Assembly: GCA_964247055.1 (NCBI GenBank) | Contig: OZ176054.1 | Span: 6,696,001-6,760,000 of the forward strand | DNA: 64,000 nucleotides | Direction: 5' to 3' | From: Paragordius varius | Taxonomy: Eukaryota > Nematomorpha | Part shown: in pieces, positions 49,479 through 61,544 of the stretch | How the letters are laid out: each line of letters starts with the position of its first letter | Position numbering within the stretch: position 1 is the stretch's first letter | Notes under the pieces: model-generated | Databases searched by the model: none | Told to the model about the DNA's origin: nothing | The model's input: the letters and a program-made list of their open reading frames with translations, nothing else | Program-made: the position numbers and the translations under genes

Positions 49479-49736
49479 CAGAGGCGTAGCTATGGGGCGG
49501 AGGAAGGGGGGCGGATGCAGCGGGCATTGGGGCCGGATTCAATTTATTTAATTTTTATATAAAAAAATAGGTATTTAAAAGTTAGTTATTTTTTTACATA
49601 TTAACAAAAAAATCACCCATTTAAAATTCCTGTTTGAATTTGATTATTTTTTTAAATGCAAGGGGTTGCATAGTGCGGGAGGGGGCCCCATCACAGATTC
49701 CTGCACAGCGTGCCAGAAATGCAAGCTACGCCTCTG
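49479..49736 (+). mobile_element. Short hAT-type MITE, complete, with 8-bp duplication
   Basis: Termini CAGAGGCGTAGCT and AGCTACGCCTCTG are perfect inverted repeats. The 8-bp target duplication GCTCGATT is exact at 49471-49478 and 49737-49744. The 258-bp body has no coding capacity. This is the reference copy for the fragments at 2352, 8262 and 40838; intact ends and duplication make it the youngest of the four. Confidence 0.93.
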
Positions 49737-49744
49737 GCTCGATT

Positions 49745-51294
49745 GCCCTATCTTTGGTACCGAACAAGTCAATCACCCGTTTTTTAAAAATAGTGAACTC
49801 AGTCGGCAAAAACTGAACGTTTTTGGATAAAACCGATACTCTAGGTTTTTTATTCGTAAATTCGATTTTTGCATTTTACACGCTTTACTGTACAAATATT
49901 TTAAAGTTTATTGAAACTCATTACAAATGTATTTTACTCCTATCTATTGTGCAAAGAGTTAGCCATTTCAAATTATAAAATTTATAACGAAAATTCTTAA
50001 TAACTACGTAGAATTAGTAGTAGTTTTTAATTCTGAAAGCTGGTGAGTTTTTATATTGAAAAATTCAAAAATTAAAAACAACAACTGTTTTTACACTAAA
50101 TTTGGGAATAATATTTTTTGAAAACTTTATATATTTTAATAAATTATTTGCATTATATGTCCGGAATCTGTGATCCATTTTAGTATAGACATACCCATTT
50201 TGATCAATGAGCCGGCTCAAAAATAACTCAAATGAATGGCTCAAATGAAATAACAATATCTAAATTTGAATTGGGGATATTTAATTTACCAATTTAGTGG
50301 CTTAATATTTTTTTTTAGAAACTTTTATCTTTCAAAAGTAGGAGAAAAAATGGTATTTTTAGCTGATTTATTTAAATGGCCCATTCACACAGGCAAATTT
50401 GAGAATTTCTTTTTAATCGTGTCGGAATCTTTGTCCTAAGCTTATAGATTTTAATCCTTATATTGTTCTTTCAATCTTCTTCTCAAGATAATGCAGAAAA
50501 TGCCATGTTAATGGCAATTCTTCCTACTTTTAATTCACAAATCTCCAAGTTGGATTTTTCAGTTTCGCATAGTGTAACTAAATCAAAACACTCCGCCGTA
50601 AATGTTAACTCAACCCTTAGTTAGAGATATATGCTAAATTTTTTAAGTTACATGGATGAAATTCTATTAAATAGCTGTTTAATTTGCATATGAAGTTCTT
50701 AAATATTGTACCATAAGTGTACCACAAAAATAAATTGTGCTCATCTATCTAAACAATTATTACCATCGTTTAAATTTAATTTTTTTTATGTAGCCAACTT
50801 TGACATTTGTTTTATCATTACGCTCTTCCTTATATATATATTCATTTAATTTTTTTAAATATTTGTATTTATAAAATGATATTCTAACTTTACAAGTGGT
50901 GAGAAGGTTAAAATATCATAATATTATTTATATTAATGATGTAATATATTATAATGGTACATTACAAAAAATAGTTGAAATATGTGTGTGTGTGTACAAT
51001 AAATAATAGGTAAAAATGAGACATTTTTGTATCTCGAAATAGACGCAAAGATTGATGAGTTTATTATTTAATATACCTTTTTTTTCGTTTGGTTGGTTGG
51101 TTGATAGTTGTGTTTTCCAAACATTTTTCTTTATTATGAATACGATTATCATTTATAATGTCATATTAAATATTTTTTTATATTTTGCTTTTATATTATT
51201 TAGAGATAGAATCCACAATATTACCTCTTACCATACCATATATACATTAGTGTAAGTATTTAATATAGAGACAACGACGGACCCTGCAAATTTA
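49745..51294. other. No gene seen
   Basis: AT-rich; a short TG run near 50984-50995. Nothing else recognisable. Confidence 0.5.
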
Positions 51295-51296
51295 TA

Positions 51297-51478
51297 CAGT
51301 ATGCATTTTAAGGGTTGCTTATTTCACACTATAGTAGGGCAATTCGCAAGACATTAGGATATGGAAAAAACTACAAAATATTGAATAAACCATTAGATCT
51401 TTCTTTTTTTCCATACACTCCTGTGTTGCAAATCGCCCTACTATAGTGTGAAATAAGCAAGCATTAAAATGCATACTG
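51297..51478. mobile_element. Palindromic Tc1/mariner-type MITE with TA duplication, second family
   Basis: Ends CAGTATGCATTTTAA and TTAAAATGCATACTG with TA outside both. The arms of about 60 bp include TTATTTCACACTATAGTAGG and its mirror, around a non-repeated centre of about 65 bp. The sequence differs from 40582-40808, but size and target site are alike. Confidence 0.85.
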
Positions 51479-51480
51479 TA

Positions 51481-52879
51481 TATGCATATACATATGCATA
51501 TATCCAGAGAGTAGTATATTTTGCATGACGAAAAAAAAAGTTTTAGCCCAAAGCTTAATATAATGAAATTTATTACATTTTTATTTATTTATTTATCTAT
51601 GCTAATAAGACAGGTAATCTCATATCTCCTTTAATAAAAACGAAAAAAAACCAATATACATATATTAATAATATATACATAAAATGATATTTTATTATAA
51701 ATAAATTATAATTTTGACATCAACACACACACATACAAACCCTACATCTATGGATAGGTATGTATTACGATACGAAACAATTTATTAATGAAGACAGGTC
51801 TTGTTTTCAGAAATTTTTACAATAGGACATACAAAAAATTATGCCTACATATTCATATACATATACAAAGCATAAAAATGTAATTAAAATTACTGGATAA
51901 AAATTGTAAATAATTTTGGCGTCTTTTATGGATAATACATATCTCATATTTTTTTGTCATTTATGCATAAAATATATTTGGGTTTGGTGTTGTGTGTGTG
52001 TGTTTGAGTCTAGTTTTTTATATCAAGGTATTTTTTCAGTCAAAGATGTGTTAAAAATTTTGAAACTTTAATACGAAAGAAATATAGGCTCTTTTTTGAA
52101 TGCTTTTGGCTCCATGAATATCATCAAAAACAAATTAGGTGTCGTAAGCAAACATTAATAACATTTAAAAATTTGTGAAATAAGATCTCTTTCAGAGGTG
52201 TTTACTTAATTTTAAAGTCTCAAAATTTAAAATATATATATATATATATAGCTTTTTCAAAATAAACTTCAATTGCGAAGATTGTAACATATATACAATT
52301 TAGCTATAAAAAAATATGCTGATTGTTATAGTAACTTCAGCGTGTTAAATAGGACAATATTAAAGTTATTTTCGAATGAGACGGTGTACAGTCGACTAAT
52401 AATTTTTGGTCCAAATGTAGATTTTGTTAATATTTTTGATAAATAATTAAATTATGCGCGACCCTGCGTACGGAATCTCTAAATTATAACATGTAAAAAG
52501 TGTTTTTAACATTTTTATTATTCCAGCATCCTTCACTATGCCTAACACTCTGTGATAAAAATTGGGGTCAAAAAATAAAATGTTTAAGAACCATATTATT
52601 CAATGGGTAAAACTTCACGATAAAGAGTATCGAAATGATAAATGAGGTTGAAATATTAGAAAAAGGGTTATTTCAATATTTCAGGTATTAGCTCCAATCA
52701 AATCGCATTTTTGTCGCACATTTGGTCAAATAAAATAAAATGGAATGGGGGAAAACAACGCGTCAACTAAATGTCTTAATTAATATTTATCATAAAAATA
52801 CTCCCAAACGCAAAATATATCGATAATTTTACAATTTTACAAAAGGCTCTTAACTTACAAGAATTAGAGCTAAAAATCG
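51481..52879. other. No gene seen; simple repeats
   Basis: Includes a TA run at about 52229-52249 and a TG run near 51988-52003. A decayed upstream part of the following LINE may begin near 52640. Confidence 0.4.
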
Positions 52880-53670
52880 CATTTTGAAGTCCATTGTTAT
52901 AGACAACATATGCGGAGATATTAATTTTGAATTTAAAAGCTTCTATTAAAACGATATGGTTATCTTCACAAATCCAAACTCACTGGCTCTCATGCTACAA
53001 AATTTTGTAAATGATGTCAAAAATATGGGCTACAGATTAAATATCGAAAACAAAGATAATATAAATTAACCCTTAATTTGCAACTCTTCAATAACTGTTA
53101 ACGGGAATTCTATTGAAACGTCAAAAATTAAACATATCTCAGGTTCTCAATACGTGACGATAATATTGTAATCCATAGATTAAAGGGATTTTTATGGCCA
53201 AAACGGCAGCAATTATTTGTAACAAAATTTAGGGATCCCATGATGTCTTAAAAACGAAAATTCGCATCACGAATACAATCATTTTTCCAACTTTTCGCCA
53301 CGGGTGTGAAGGTTGGACTTTAAAAAATTCGACGAACGAATTATAAACTCCTTTGAACTATGGATAAGGAAAAAACTTCGGCAAATAAAATGGATGGATA
53401 ATATAAACAACACAATTATAAATAAAATCAATCCCGATATGATATTGCTTGGATTGCCAATCTGCATTACTTTGGACACATTATAAGAACTCATTGGAAA
53501 AGTCCTTGATGTTGGGAATGGTTGGTGATACACGTACATTTTTTATTTAGGGAGTTTTATGCTCAAAAGCCAGGAAAAAACCAAAAGGGTATAAAATATT
53601 TAATCAGTATCGAAATTCCCTTAATTAACAAATTGCAATGATAGATGGTATATCGAATCGAATGATATAA
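52880..53670 (+). mobile_element. LINE 3' end: reverse transcriptase remnant (RTE-like or related)
   Basis: Remnants appear in the order expected of a non-LTR reverse transcriptase. A degraded YADD-box region (DMVIFTNPNSLALMLQN near 52952) is followed by VNDVKNMGYRLNIE, by GNSIETSKIKHISGSQYV, and by the C-terminal region with CEGWTLKNSTNE and INSFELWIRKKLRQIKW near 53310-53390. HYFGHIIR follows near 53470. Frames change several times and there are stops; the 5' part, including any endonuclease, is missing. The layout recalls RTE-like elements, but clade assignment is uncertain. It ends just before the mariner copy at 53678. Confidence 0.75.
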
Positions 53671-53677
53671 ATGTATT

Positions 53678-54530
53678 ACGTCTAGCCATAAGTTTTTACT
53701 ACTTTTTTTGGAAAACATGTAATAAAAAGAAGATGATAAATTATTTATTTTATTTTGCATATTGTACGTCGGCTTTTACACATTTTGCCCATCCCGTAAT
53801 ATATCAATGCCGTGTCATAAAAAATGATTGTCTTGGAAATCCACAAGCTTTTTTAACGTCTTCGAAATTGGTGAAGTGCTGCTCTGCGAATGTATGACCG
53901 ATTGATGCGAAGTTCAGTATGGGGCCAAGTCAGTGGAGTTCAGCGGATATGAAGAATATTTTAAGGAGTTTATCATTAGTTTTGCTCTCTCCAGATATAG
54001 AACATGATATTTTTTCAAAGATATAAGCCTTGGTGTTGGGGGATCGGCTTGACAGATATAGAGCCACGATTTCGCTTTAAATGTACAAAATTAAGCTACT
54101 TACCATCACCCGTCGCAATTTCATGCAAAAAATTCCCTTTTGTGACGTTGAAGCATTACTGATTATCGATTTAACGTTTATTCAACATGTATGGGAATTA
54201 TTTAGGGAAATTTTTAGTCTTTCTCATTGCAAACATCTCTGGATTATTTTTGTGATGAGATGTAAGGCTTCTGGCAATTGTTGATAAGTTTAATAATTTT
54301 TTAGCATCTTCTAAGTGTAAGTCCACTAGAGAGCCCAAACTCTTTCACAAGAAATCACAGTTTTAATTTTTAGAAACCATGTTTCCCATGTGTTAATCGA
54401 TAAAGCATGTCATCATATGTTTTGCCAGCAAACGATAACTTTCAACGGCCTATATCTTCTGGTGGCAATGCGTGCAGCAAATGTTCTTTTCAGGCATAAA
54501 ATTCGACATGATAAATAAAAGGATAAAAAT
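53678..54530 (-). mobile_element. mariner DNA transposon, dead copy 2, inverted
   Basis: Read on the minus strand it matches copy 1 at both ends of the coding part. FMPEKNICCTHCHQK near 54500 corresponds to the start of the transposase, and FAEQHFTNFED near 53900 to its C-terminal region. The terminal inverted repeat TACGTCTAGCCATAAG at 53678 mirrors the right end of copy 1. The other terminal repeat was not found, so the right limit is approximate. Many frame changes; inactive. Confidence 0.75.
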
Positions 54531-54922
54531 AAGATGCTATTTTTGGCGACAACTTGTGTGTGTTTGTGATTTAATTTCACATAAACAAAATGTGGTCCAT
54601 ATCAAATTAATTGTCTGCGTTATCACTGATGGCTATCTTAGTTAAACCGGTCCTGGTATATTAAATGTTTTGTAAAAAATGATAGCTGGTTCTGCTTTGA
54701 AACAAATTATCTAAAAAAAATTCACTACATTGGCTAACTGCATCTATATACATATAGGATTAAAAATATTTTACCGCATAATATTATTTTAAAAATTTTG
54801 CAAAATATGATATTTTAACTTTAATCCTGTAATGTATTAGAAGACCTTTAAAACTTCGATAAGATTTTTAAAATTTTTCCCTCGATACCAAATAAAATTT
54901 AATTGACGCGATTTCTTTTTTG

Positions 54923-55080
54923 TATACCATTTGTACCTCGCTACCCTTAAAAATTATGAATTTTACATTGAACATACATTCACCCTCAAACATTTTAAAT
55001 TACATTAAAATTAAATTTTTTTTCAAAATAAAAAGTTTTATTAAAATTGCAATTCTAAACTATACAATTATTTTACCTTG
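54923..55080. mobile_element. Left-end fragment of a foldback-like element, type 2
   Basis: It starts TATACCATTTGTACC, the shared terminus, and has iteron-like pieces ATTCACCCTCAAACATTTTA. No matching right arm is visible nearby. Confidence 0.4.
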
Positions 55081-56585
55081 ATTCCGAAATTTGCTTAATT
55101 TGGATTTAATGAAACTATGATTCCTCGAATACTCTATTGATTTTATTATTTCTTTCGTTTTCAGTATAATCTCATGTATTAGTAGTTATGTTTACCATTA
55201 ACTAGAAAGAAATTGGCTAGTTAAAAGACAAATTAGTTATAAATGTTAAAACATCTCCGTATATTTTATTTAAATATCCAATTAAGGCTAAAAAGTCAAC
55301 ACTATGAATGATAACCACGAAATAGATAGGACTTATATGTTATCAATAACAAAAAATTTCAACTTGACATTGTTTTCATTTAAATTTTTCAGCTTAATTT
55401 AGTAGTCATTGATCGTCATAAGAGTGCTTTCATGTTGAAATAATACTAAATTTATAAGATAGTTGAAATTTTTTATAATTATTCAAATTAGGTCGCGCTA
55501 TTTATGGCACATGTTATTTTAACGTTTTGATATTTTTTAAATTACAAATATCTATGAGTTGATATCATATTTCTAACCATACGATTTTAATGAAAAAACA
55601 TAAATTATTTCTAATAGAACGCAGATGATATGTTACCATTTAATATTGTGGATTGCTCTTTAGATTTATGCCAACAACTTAAATGTACCATTGCAAACTC
55701 AAACCATGCAATACTCGATTTTTAAGAGACTGAATGCCATCACCTGGGACAATGACATCCAGGGAAATAAATGTTCAAGCCGCTGATATATGAGCAAGTT
55801 GGTTACCAATCTTCGGCATGTCTTTTGGCCAAAGTGAGAATTAGTTCAAAGCAAGGTCAACGATTATCAATCCCGGGCTAACGCCCCAGTTGAAGGTAAA
55901 GCTGAAACATGGTTACAAGAAGGGGTGACGTTGACACTTGTGATGTTTAACATCCTCAAAATTGGCCTAACTTAAAAACCACATACATGTAAAAGCAAAA
56001 GAAGACCCTTTTTGCGCCAAAGATAAGATAAAAAAACTCTACATTAGACTCGACATAGACCTTTGACATTACTTTAAGAGTAGGGACCATGCGCTTGTAC
56101 GGTTATTTAAAATCAAATATTGCTTATATATAAGCTTATTAACCATACTAACTTACAATGACACATAACATAAAGGCATTCTTTATGTATGTAGATACCA
56201 ACATCAAACCCAACCTCCGATGTGTCTCCTCGCCTCTAAAGCTCCATGCGTTACGGATAGGTAATGCCCTGACGGGTGGCCGACAATCTTTCGACGCTAC
56301 ACCCCTGTTTACATATTTGGGTTAAAGCTATTCTATGATATTTTGGAATGAAGCATTTGTTTTCGTCAAAAATTTAGCATACTAATTGTTATATTTTTTT
56401 GATGTAAAGCAATCGCCACAAAAATAGAATAACTTTCTTAAATAAATCATATGCCCCAAAACTAGAAGCTCTTTAAGAATGTAGATGTATTCTCTATCAT
56501 AATATTTCTATTGTATGGATATATTTGTATATCAGATTTCGCTCATTAATTTTTCTCACCCTACGTGCATTGTAGACTTAAACCA
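55081..56585. other. No recognised gene; possible decayed coding stretch
   Basis: The part at about 55670-56310 is richer in G and C than its surroundings and has codon-like texture broken by stops in every frame. It may be a decayed mobile element. I could not place it in any family. Confidence 0.35.
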
Positions 56586-57035
56586 TACTTCAAATACACC
56601 AGTGAACATTTCGATTTTACCCTTGAATATTTCAAATCTCCCACATAAACATTTCGATTCACCAAAAATTAATTATTTGCCATTGCGCTGAATCAACTTA
56701 TATTTTATATTAAGTATGTTTTCGGTATCATTCATCCTTTTTTCTGTTCATCTACATTAGTTAGTTTCAATAAAAAAATTTCAAAAACAAAAAATGGTAT
56801 ATTTTGATTTTAGGTGTTTTTTTATTCTAGCACATATTAACAAAACAAGACACCTAAAATCCAGTATTACATATTTTGATTCTAAAAAAAATTTTAAAAT
56901 ATTAAGATATTAATTTATCAAAAACAAGCATGTAAAATTAAATAAGTACCAAAACAAATATCATTTTTGAGGGTGAATTTTTTTAAAGGGTGAATTGAAA
57001 TTGTATAGGGCGAATTTGAGGATTTATACATTTTG
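56586..57035. mobile_element. Foldback-like element, type 2, diverged copy
   Basis: The left arm has units such as GAACATTTCGATTTTACCCTT; the right arm has GGGTGAATT and GGGCGAATTTGAGG in reverse orientation. Termini are eroded (CCATACTTC at the left, GGATTTATACATTTTGG at the right). Boundaries are approximate. It lies about 0.6 kb upstream of Barx. Confidence 0.55.
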
Positions 57036-57651
57036 GGTTATAAATGTGGTTGATGCCCGCTAGTATTATACAATATTTGAAACTAACCTTTACCCAATGT
57101 AATCATCAAATATAAATAAAAACATAACTTGAGCTATATCTGCTTTATTAAGCGCATAGATATTTCAATTAAAATCCAAACTATTTATATTTATTTCATA
57201 GTTATGTTTTCAATAATATACATTTTCATTCCTCATTTTATTTATTACATTACGTGATTTTAGAATAATAATTATATATACATAAATAAATATTATAAAA
57301 ATATGTATGGTTGATGCCAATCAAATTAACAAAAAAAAACTAGAGACTCCCGCTGCGCACTATTAAACAGTGATAATAATCAAAATCGAATGGTTTTTAT
57401 AATAATTAATATATCAAATATTTTACAGATTAAGATATCGATATGATTGCAAACTTATTAATTTTATATGAATTAAAGTGTGGTAAGAAATCGATTTCCG
57501 GAAAAACAGTTAAAATCTTATTTGCAACACATAATAAGCTAAACATTTTTTTAAATTGTTAATTAATTTTTTAATTGTGGAATAACGGGTTTTGAAAAAT
57601 ACCATTAAATAAAAACCTTAGTAAATAATATAATTGAAAATTCATTTTCCC
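57036..57651. other. Region upstream of Barx; no gene seen
   Basis: AT-rich DNA directly upstream of the Barx start codon; the promoter is expected here, but no element is distinct. Confidence 0.4.
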
Positions 57652-59623
57652 ATGAATCCAACAAAATTTTCTTATGAATATTTGAAACCCGATGATAATT
57701 TTGAGGCGTCCAAAAGTTTAGATCCATCCCTTGTTTCTGCCTTCCTGTATAACTATTTAGCCTTTAATCATTATTTAGCAGGGGTGCAATCACTTTTAAA
57801 AAATAAATATAATGTCAACGATTACCTCCAATTACAACTGGGTGCTGGAACTAATAACTCTCCGAAATCGGCGGAATGTAAACCTAAAGAAAATACTATA
57901 GACAAAATAGAAACTAGTTTTGTTAAAGATCAAGAAAAATGTGAAATATTTAAAGAATCGTCAATAAAAGCTCCTCATCTTCTCCCGCCAAATCCCGATT
58001 TTCTCCATTCTAGAGAACGTAAAGAACAAGTTTATGATGATATAAAATATTGTGGATCCGTTGCTTCAGATTATGAGATCACAAAAAATTCCAAAAATAT
58101 GACCGATGATTTAGATAGCACAGAAAAATTGCATGAAAATATTTGTGGGAATTCCAATAGGCGATGCAGAACAGTCTTTACAGATGGTCAATTGATGGGT
58201 TTAGAAAAAAATTTCTCAATATACAAATACCTAAACACGGCTGAAAGAAATAAGTTAGCACGCAGTTTGGGTCTAAATCAAACGCAAGTCAAGACTTGGT
58301 ATCAAAATCGAAGGATGAAATGGAAAAAAGAGGTAGATGTTTGGGGATTATTATGATTTTACCATTGTTAAATGGGTTAAAAAATCTCTTAATAGTTTTT
58401 TCGCTTTATAAATCCGACCAATTTTTTGCCAAAAATATTAATATAAATTTAGGCAGAGTGCTACAGTTTTTTCATTTAGTTTTTTGAAATCGGGGCTTCT
58501 TTAATTTTTTTACTAAGAAAGCTGTCCATAATAAAAATTTAATATTGCCTTATGTTTACGATAAATTAAATATACAAGAATAGTTTTAGTTAATAGAGAT
58601 GGTTTCGTCAAAATTAAAACAAATAATTTAATTCAAAAAATTACATTTTTTTGTAAAATGGTATTAAATTTTAGTTGATCATGCCATAAAGCTTTGATAA
58701 GCATTTCGGTATATCTTAATACAAACCAATATAGATGCATAGCTTGGATTTCGGGAGTTAATTTAGTCAAACATAAACTATTTGAATATGGATAGTAAGA
58801 GGTTAACAAAGAGTTTTCGTCAGAGATGACTAATTAAATGTATTGATATTATATGTTAAATAATCCAATATAGGAAAGCCTACAGTTATAACTTTATTTA
58901 AATTGGGCGTAAATATTACTTTTATACTAAAGTTGTGTTTTTCAAAAAATTGATAGGTCGTTATCAGTCAATTAATCCACATTGCCTATTTTCGGATCCA
59001 ACCCTACTCTGTACCTATAACTATATTATATCATTAATATTTTTGTATCTTCAACTTAAGGTTGTTAATGTGTAATTAATTAGAATATCTTGAATATAAA
59101 AAATGATTTTAAGCTTAATTAGCATGATTTTTAAAAAATGCTCTCAATAAAATTAATTAGGATGATTCAAACATATTTTTGATTTGTACTCCGTAAATTA
59201 AAGAGTTAAATAAAACTTTTACATAATTATAAATGAATATGTTATAGCTGAGTTAATTATAAATATTTAAACTATTTGATATGTAAGCAATTAAAAGTAA
59301 CAAAATAATAAATTATTAAAGAAACGAAGTGCAAACTATGCGCTAATTATTTACACATGTTTGATAATTATATATTATTTTAATTAACACCATTAAAAAA
59401 ATATATAAAATTGTTACAATGAAAACTTAAAAATAACGCTTTTTAATTTCCAATAGGGTAAAATAAATGAAATTTTAATGAAATATTTTTAATTTAATTT
59501 TTTGTAAAGGCATTGAAAGTTGGACAATCCGATAAATTGATTAAGACCAAGGGCCGTCCCAAAAAACTAATCATCGAGCAAATGAACAAGGAAGAGTTGA
59601 TGGATTATCTGGATAATTATTAA
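57652..59623 (+). CDS. Barx: Barx-type homeobox transcription factor, two exons (57652-58332, 59510-59623)
   Basis: The joined exons encode 264 residues, close to vertebrate BARX1. I start at ATG 57652 ([11 protein letters not shown]); the open frame extends 18 bases further but without another ATG. The homeodomain is at about residues 168-227 with [34 protein letters not shown] and [14 protein letters not shown]. Thr47 and Tyr49 of helix 3 and the QLMGLEK motif are typical of Barx. Directly after the splice, exon 2 gives [13 protein letters not shown], matching the KPKGRPKK motif that follows the homeodomain in BARX proteins. That supports both the identity and the splice (phase 0, GTAGAT to TTTGTAAAG). 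The N-terminal 160 residues are not recognisable. The protein binds DNA and controls organ and tissue patterning. BarH and Bsh are the nearest alternatives. Confidence 0.9.
58333..59509 (+). other. Barx intron
   Basis: Begins GTAGATGT, ends TTTGTAAAG, phase 0. AT-rich, without recognised mobile elements. Confidence 0.85.
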
Positions 59624-59647
59624 CTTTATTTTATTTTTATTGCAAGC

Positions 59648-59653
59648 AATAAA
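59648..59653 (+). promoter_or_regulatory. Candidate polyadenylation signal of Barx
   Basis: AATAAA begins 25 bp after the Barx stop codon. Confidence 0.45.
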
Positions 59654-61544
59654 TATGAAAAATTAATTTATTTCATTTAAAAATTATAGCCGACCAATGT
59701 AATTTGATTTCTAATTTTTGATTTTGATTTCTTTAAACAGACAGAACAAGGGTTAGGTTATCCGTCTAACATTTTTAAGATGCAGTCATTTAAGGTCATA
59801 TGCCACAAAGAATTGCAATTAACTGATGCAGCTTAATGTAGCAAACAAAATTAAGATAAATAGTTATTATAGCGATCTAATTATATTGATATCAATTTAC
59901 GAATATTTAGACAATTTTTTAAATTATTTTATCATGTGATAAATTTGAGCTTCATTATTTAGACTGGTTCATTTAAAAACGGTCTCAGTAACAATCATAA
60001 ATCACAGTTCGTAATCGGTATGCGGCTTTGATAAATATTGTAACAAAATCAGTATACAGTTTACAATTAATAATGAAGGCATATCTTAAATCTCAAAACT
60101 GCACAACTTTTCCCGTGCAAGCAAAATTGTTTAATTTTATGGGTCTCGCAAAGCACGATAATTTTTTAAAAATGATGGTAAAGAGATTTTAAACCATGGT
60201 CGGCTTCGCGGGCCTCATTTTTGAATCAAAAAATATTCGCAAAATATACGGCATTAACAAGTATTTAAATAGAACTTCTATTTATTTTATCTAGTTTTGC
60301 TAGTTGATTTGCCGAAATTCGGTAAAATTTATTTAGATTTGTTTAAAATCAATTTTTTGATTTGGAAAATTCAATATTTGGTATTCCTCGCGGGCTGCAG
60401 AAATATTATTAAAAATATTATTTTAATTTTAAAAAAAGTCATTAAGTTGTAATTTTCCATTTTATATAAAAATGATAATTTACTACTGTATTATATAAAT
60501 TATATATTGTATTTAAAGGATTTTTCGTAATAATGCATCAAATTATTTGAATATTAACATTGAGTATTTCAGTCACTATCATGTCTTTTATGAAAACTTC
60601 TGGAATGCGTAAGCCCATTTAAATTGATATGGTTATTTTAATACATATATTAATTTACCAATCTTGCTCAAGTTACTTATTTGATTACCTGTTAGCCCCA
60701 TTTTTATCACCACTTTGCAAATATATTATTAAATAATGGTCATATATATTTCCCATAGGAAGGCGTAAATTATAGTTGGCCTTTTTTAAATTAGCTCTGA
60801 CTGCCCCACCCTAACCTCCAAAAAATCAGGACTTCTAAGCGATAATATGGAAAAGGTTTACCTTCATATTTAAATTAACCATTTATTTCCTTTATAAATG
60901 GGCAAACCGGGTCGCTATTTCGAATTGATTCATAATTCATGGTTTCGATTAAGTCAGAACAACGCTAAAAGTAGTTTAGCTTGTATATTTTATTCAAAAC
61001 AAGTTAAATTGGTAAAAAATCCGATTTCTGCTATATATAATATGATAAATAAAATTTCATAACACACTTTTAGGTGTAAAAAAGACACTGCCCATGTCTT
61101 AACAATTTTAAAATATAATATCATATAATTATTCATATATTATTATTTATTGATTGTATATCAACCCGAAAAAATGCAAAATCTAATTGGTTAAAACATA
61201 CATAGTGTATTGTGCGTATATTGAAGTAGGCCTTAACCTAACCGCAGACTATCAGATATCATCTAAATAAAAAAAGTTGATATGTCAATAATCATGTAAA
61301 ACAGCTCTTTTTTGAGTTGTAAATGTAGATTTTTCCGGCAAATTGAATTGGGACATCATACAGTTTGAACAAAGTAAGATGGTTAGCGTTAGAGGTAGAT
61401 ATATCAAGGAATATCGGAATAATTTTCTACATATAAAAAATATATATCACATGAATCATATGTTTATAAATAATTTTATAAAAATATATTTAATTATACT
61501 AAAATGTATTAAATACTATTTTAACTTTAAATATATATATATAC
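59654..61544. other. Gap between Barx and COX10; no gene seen
   Basis: The two genes converge here. The last COX10 exon should lie at lower coordinates than 61545 on the minus strand, but I did not find a segment resembling its usual C-terminus. A GCGGGCC island at about 60195-60410 may be a decayed hAT-type MITE. Confidence 0.4.
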
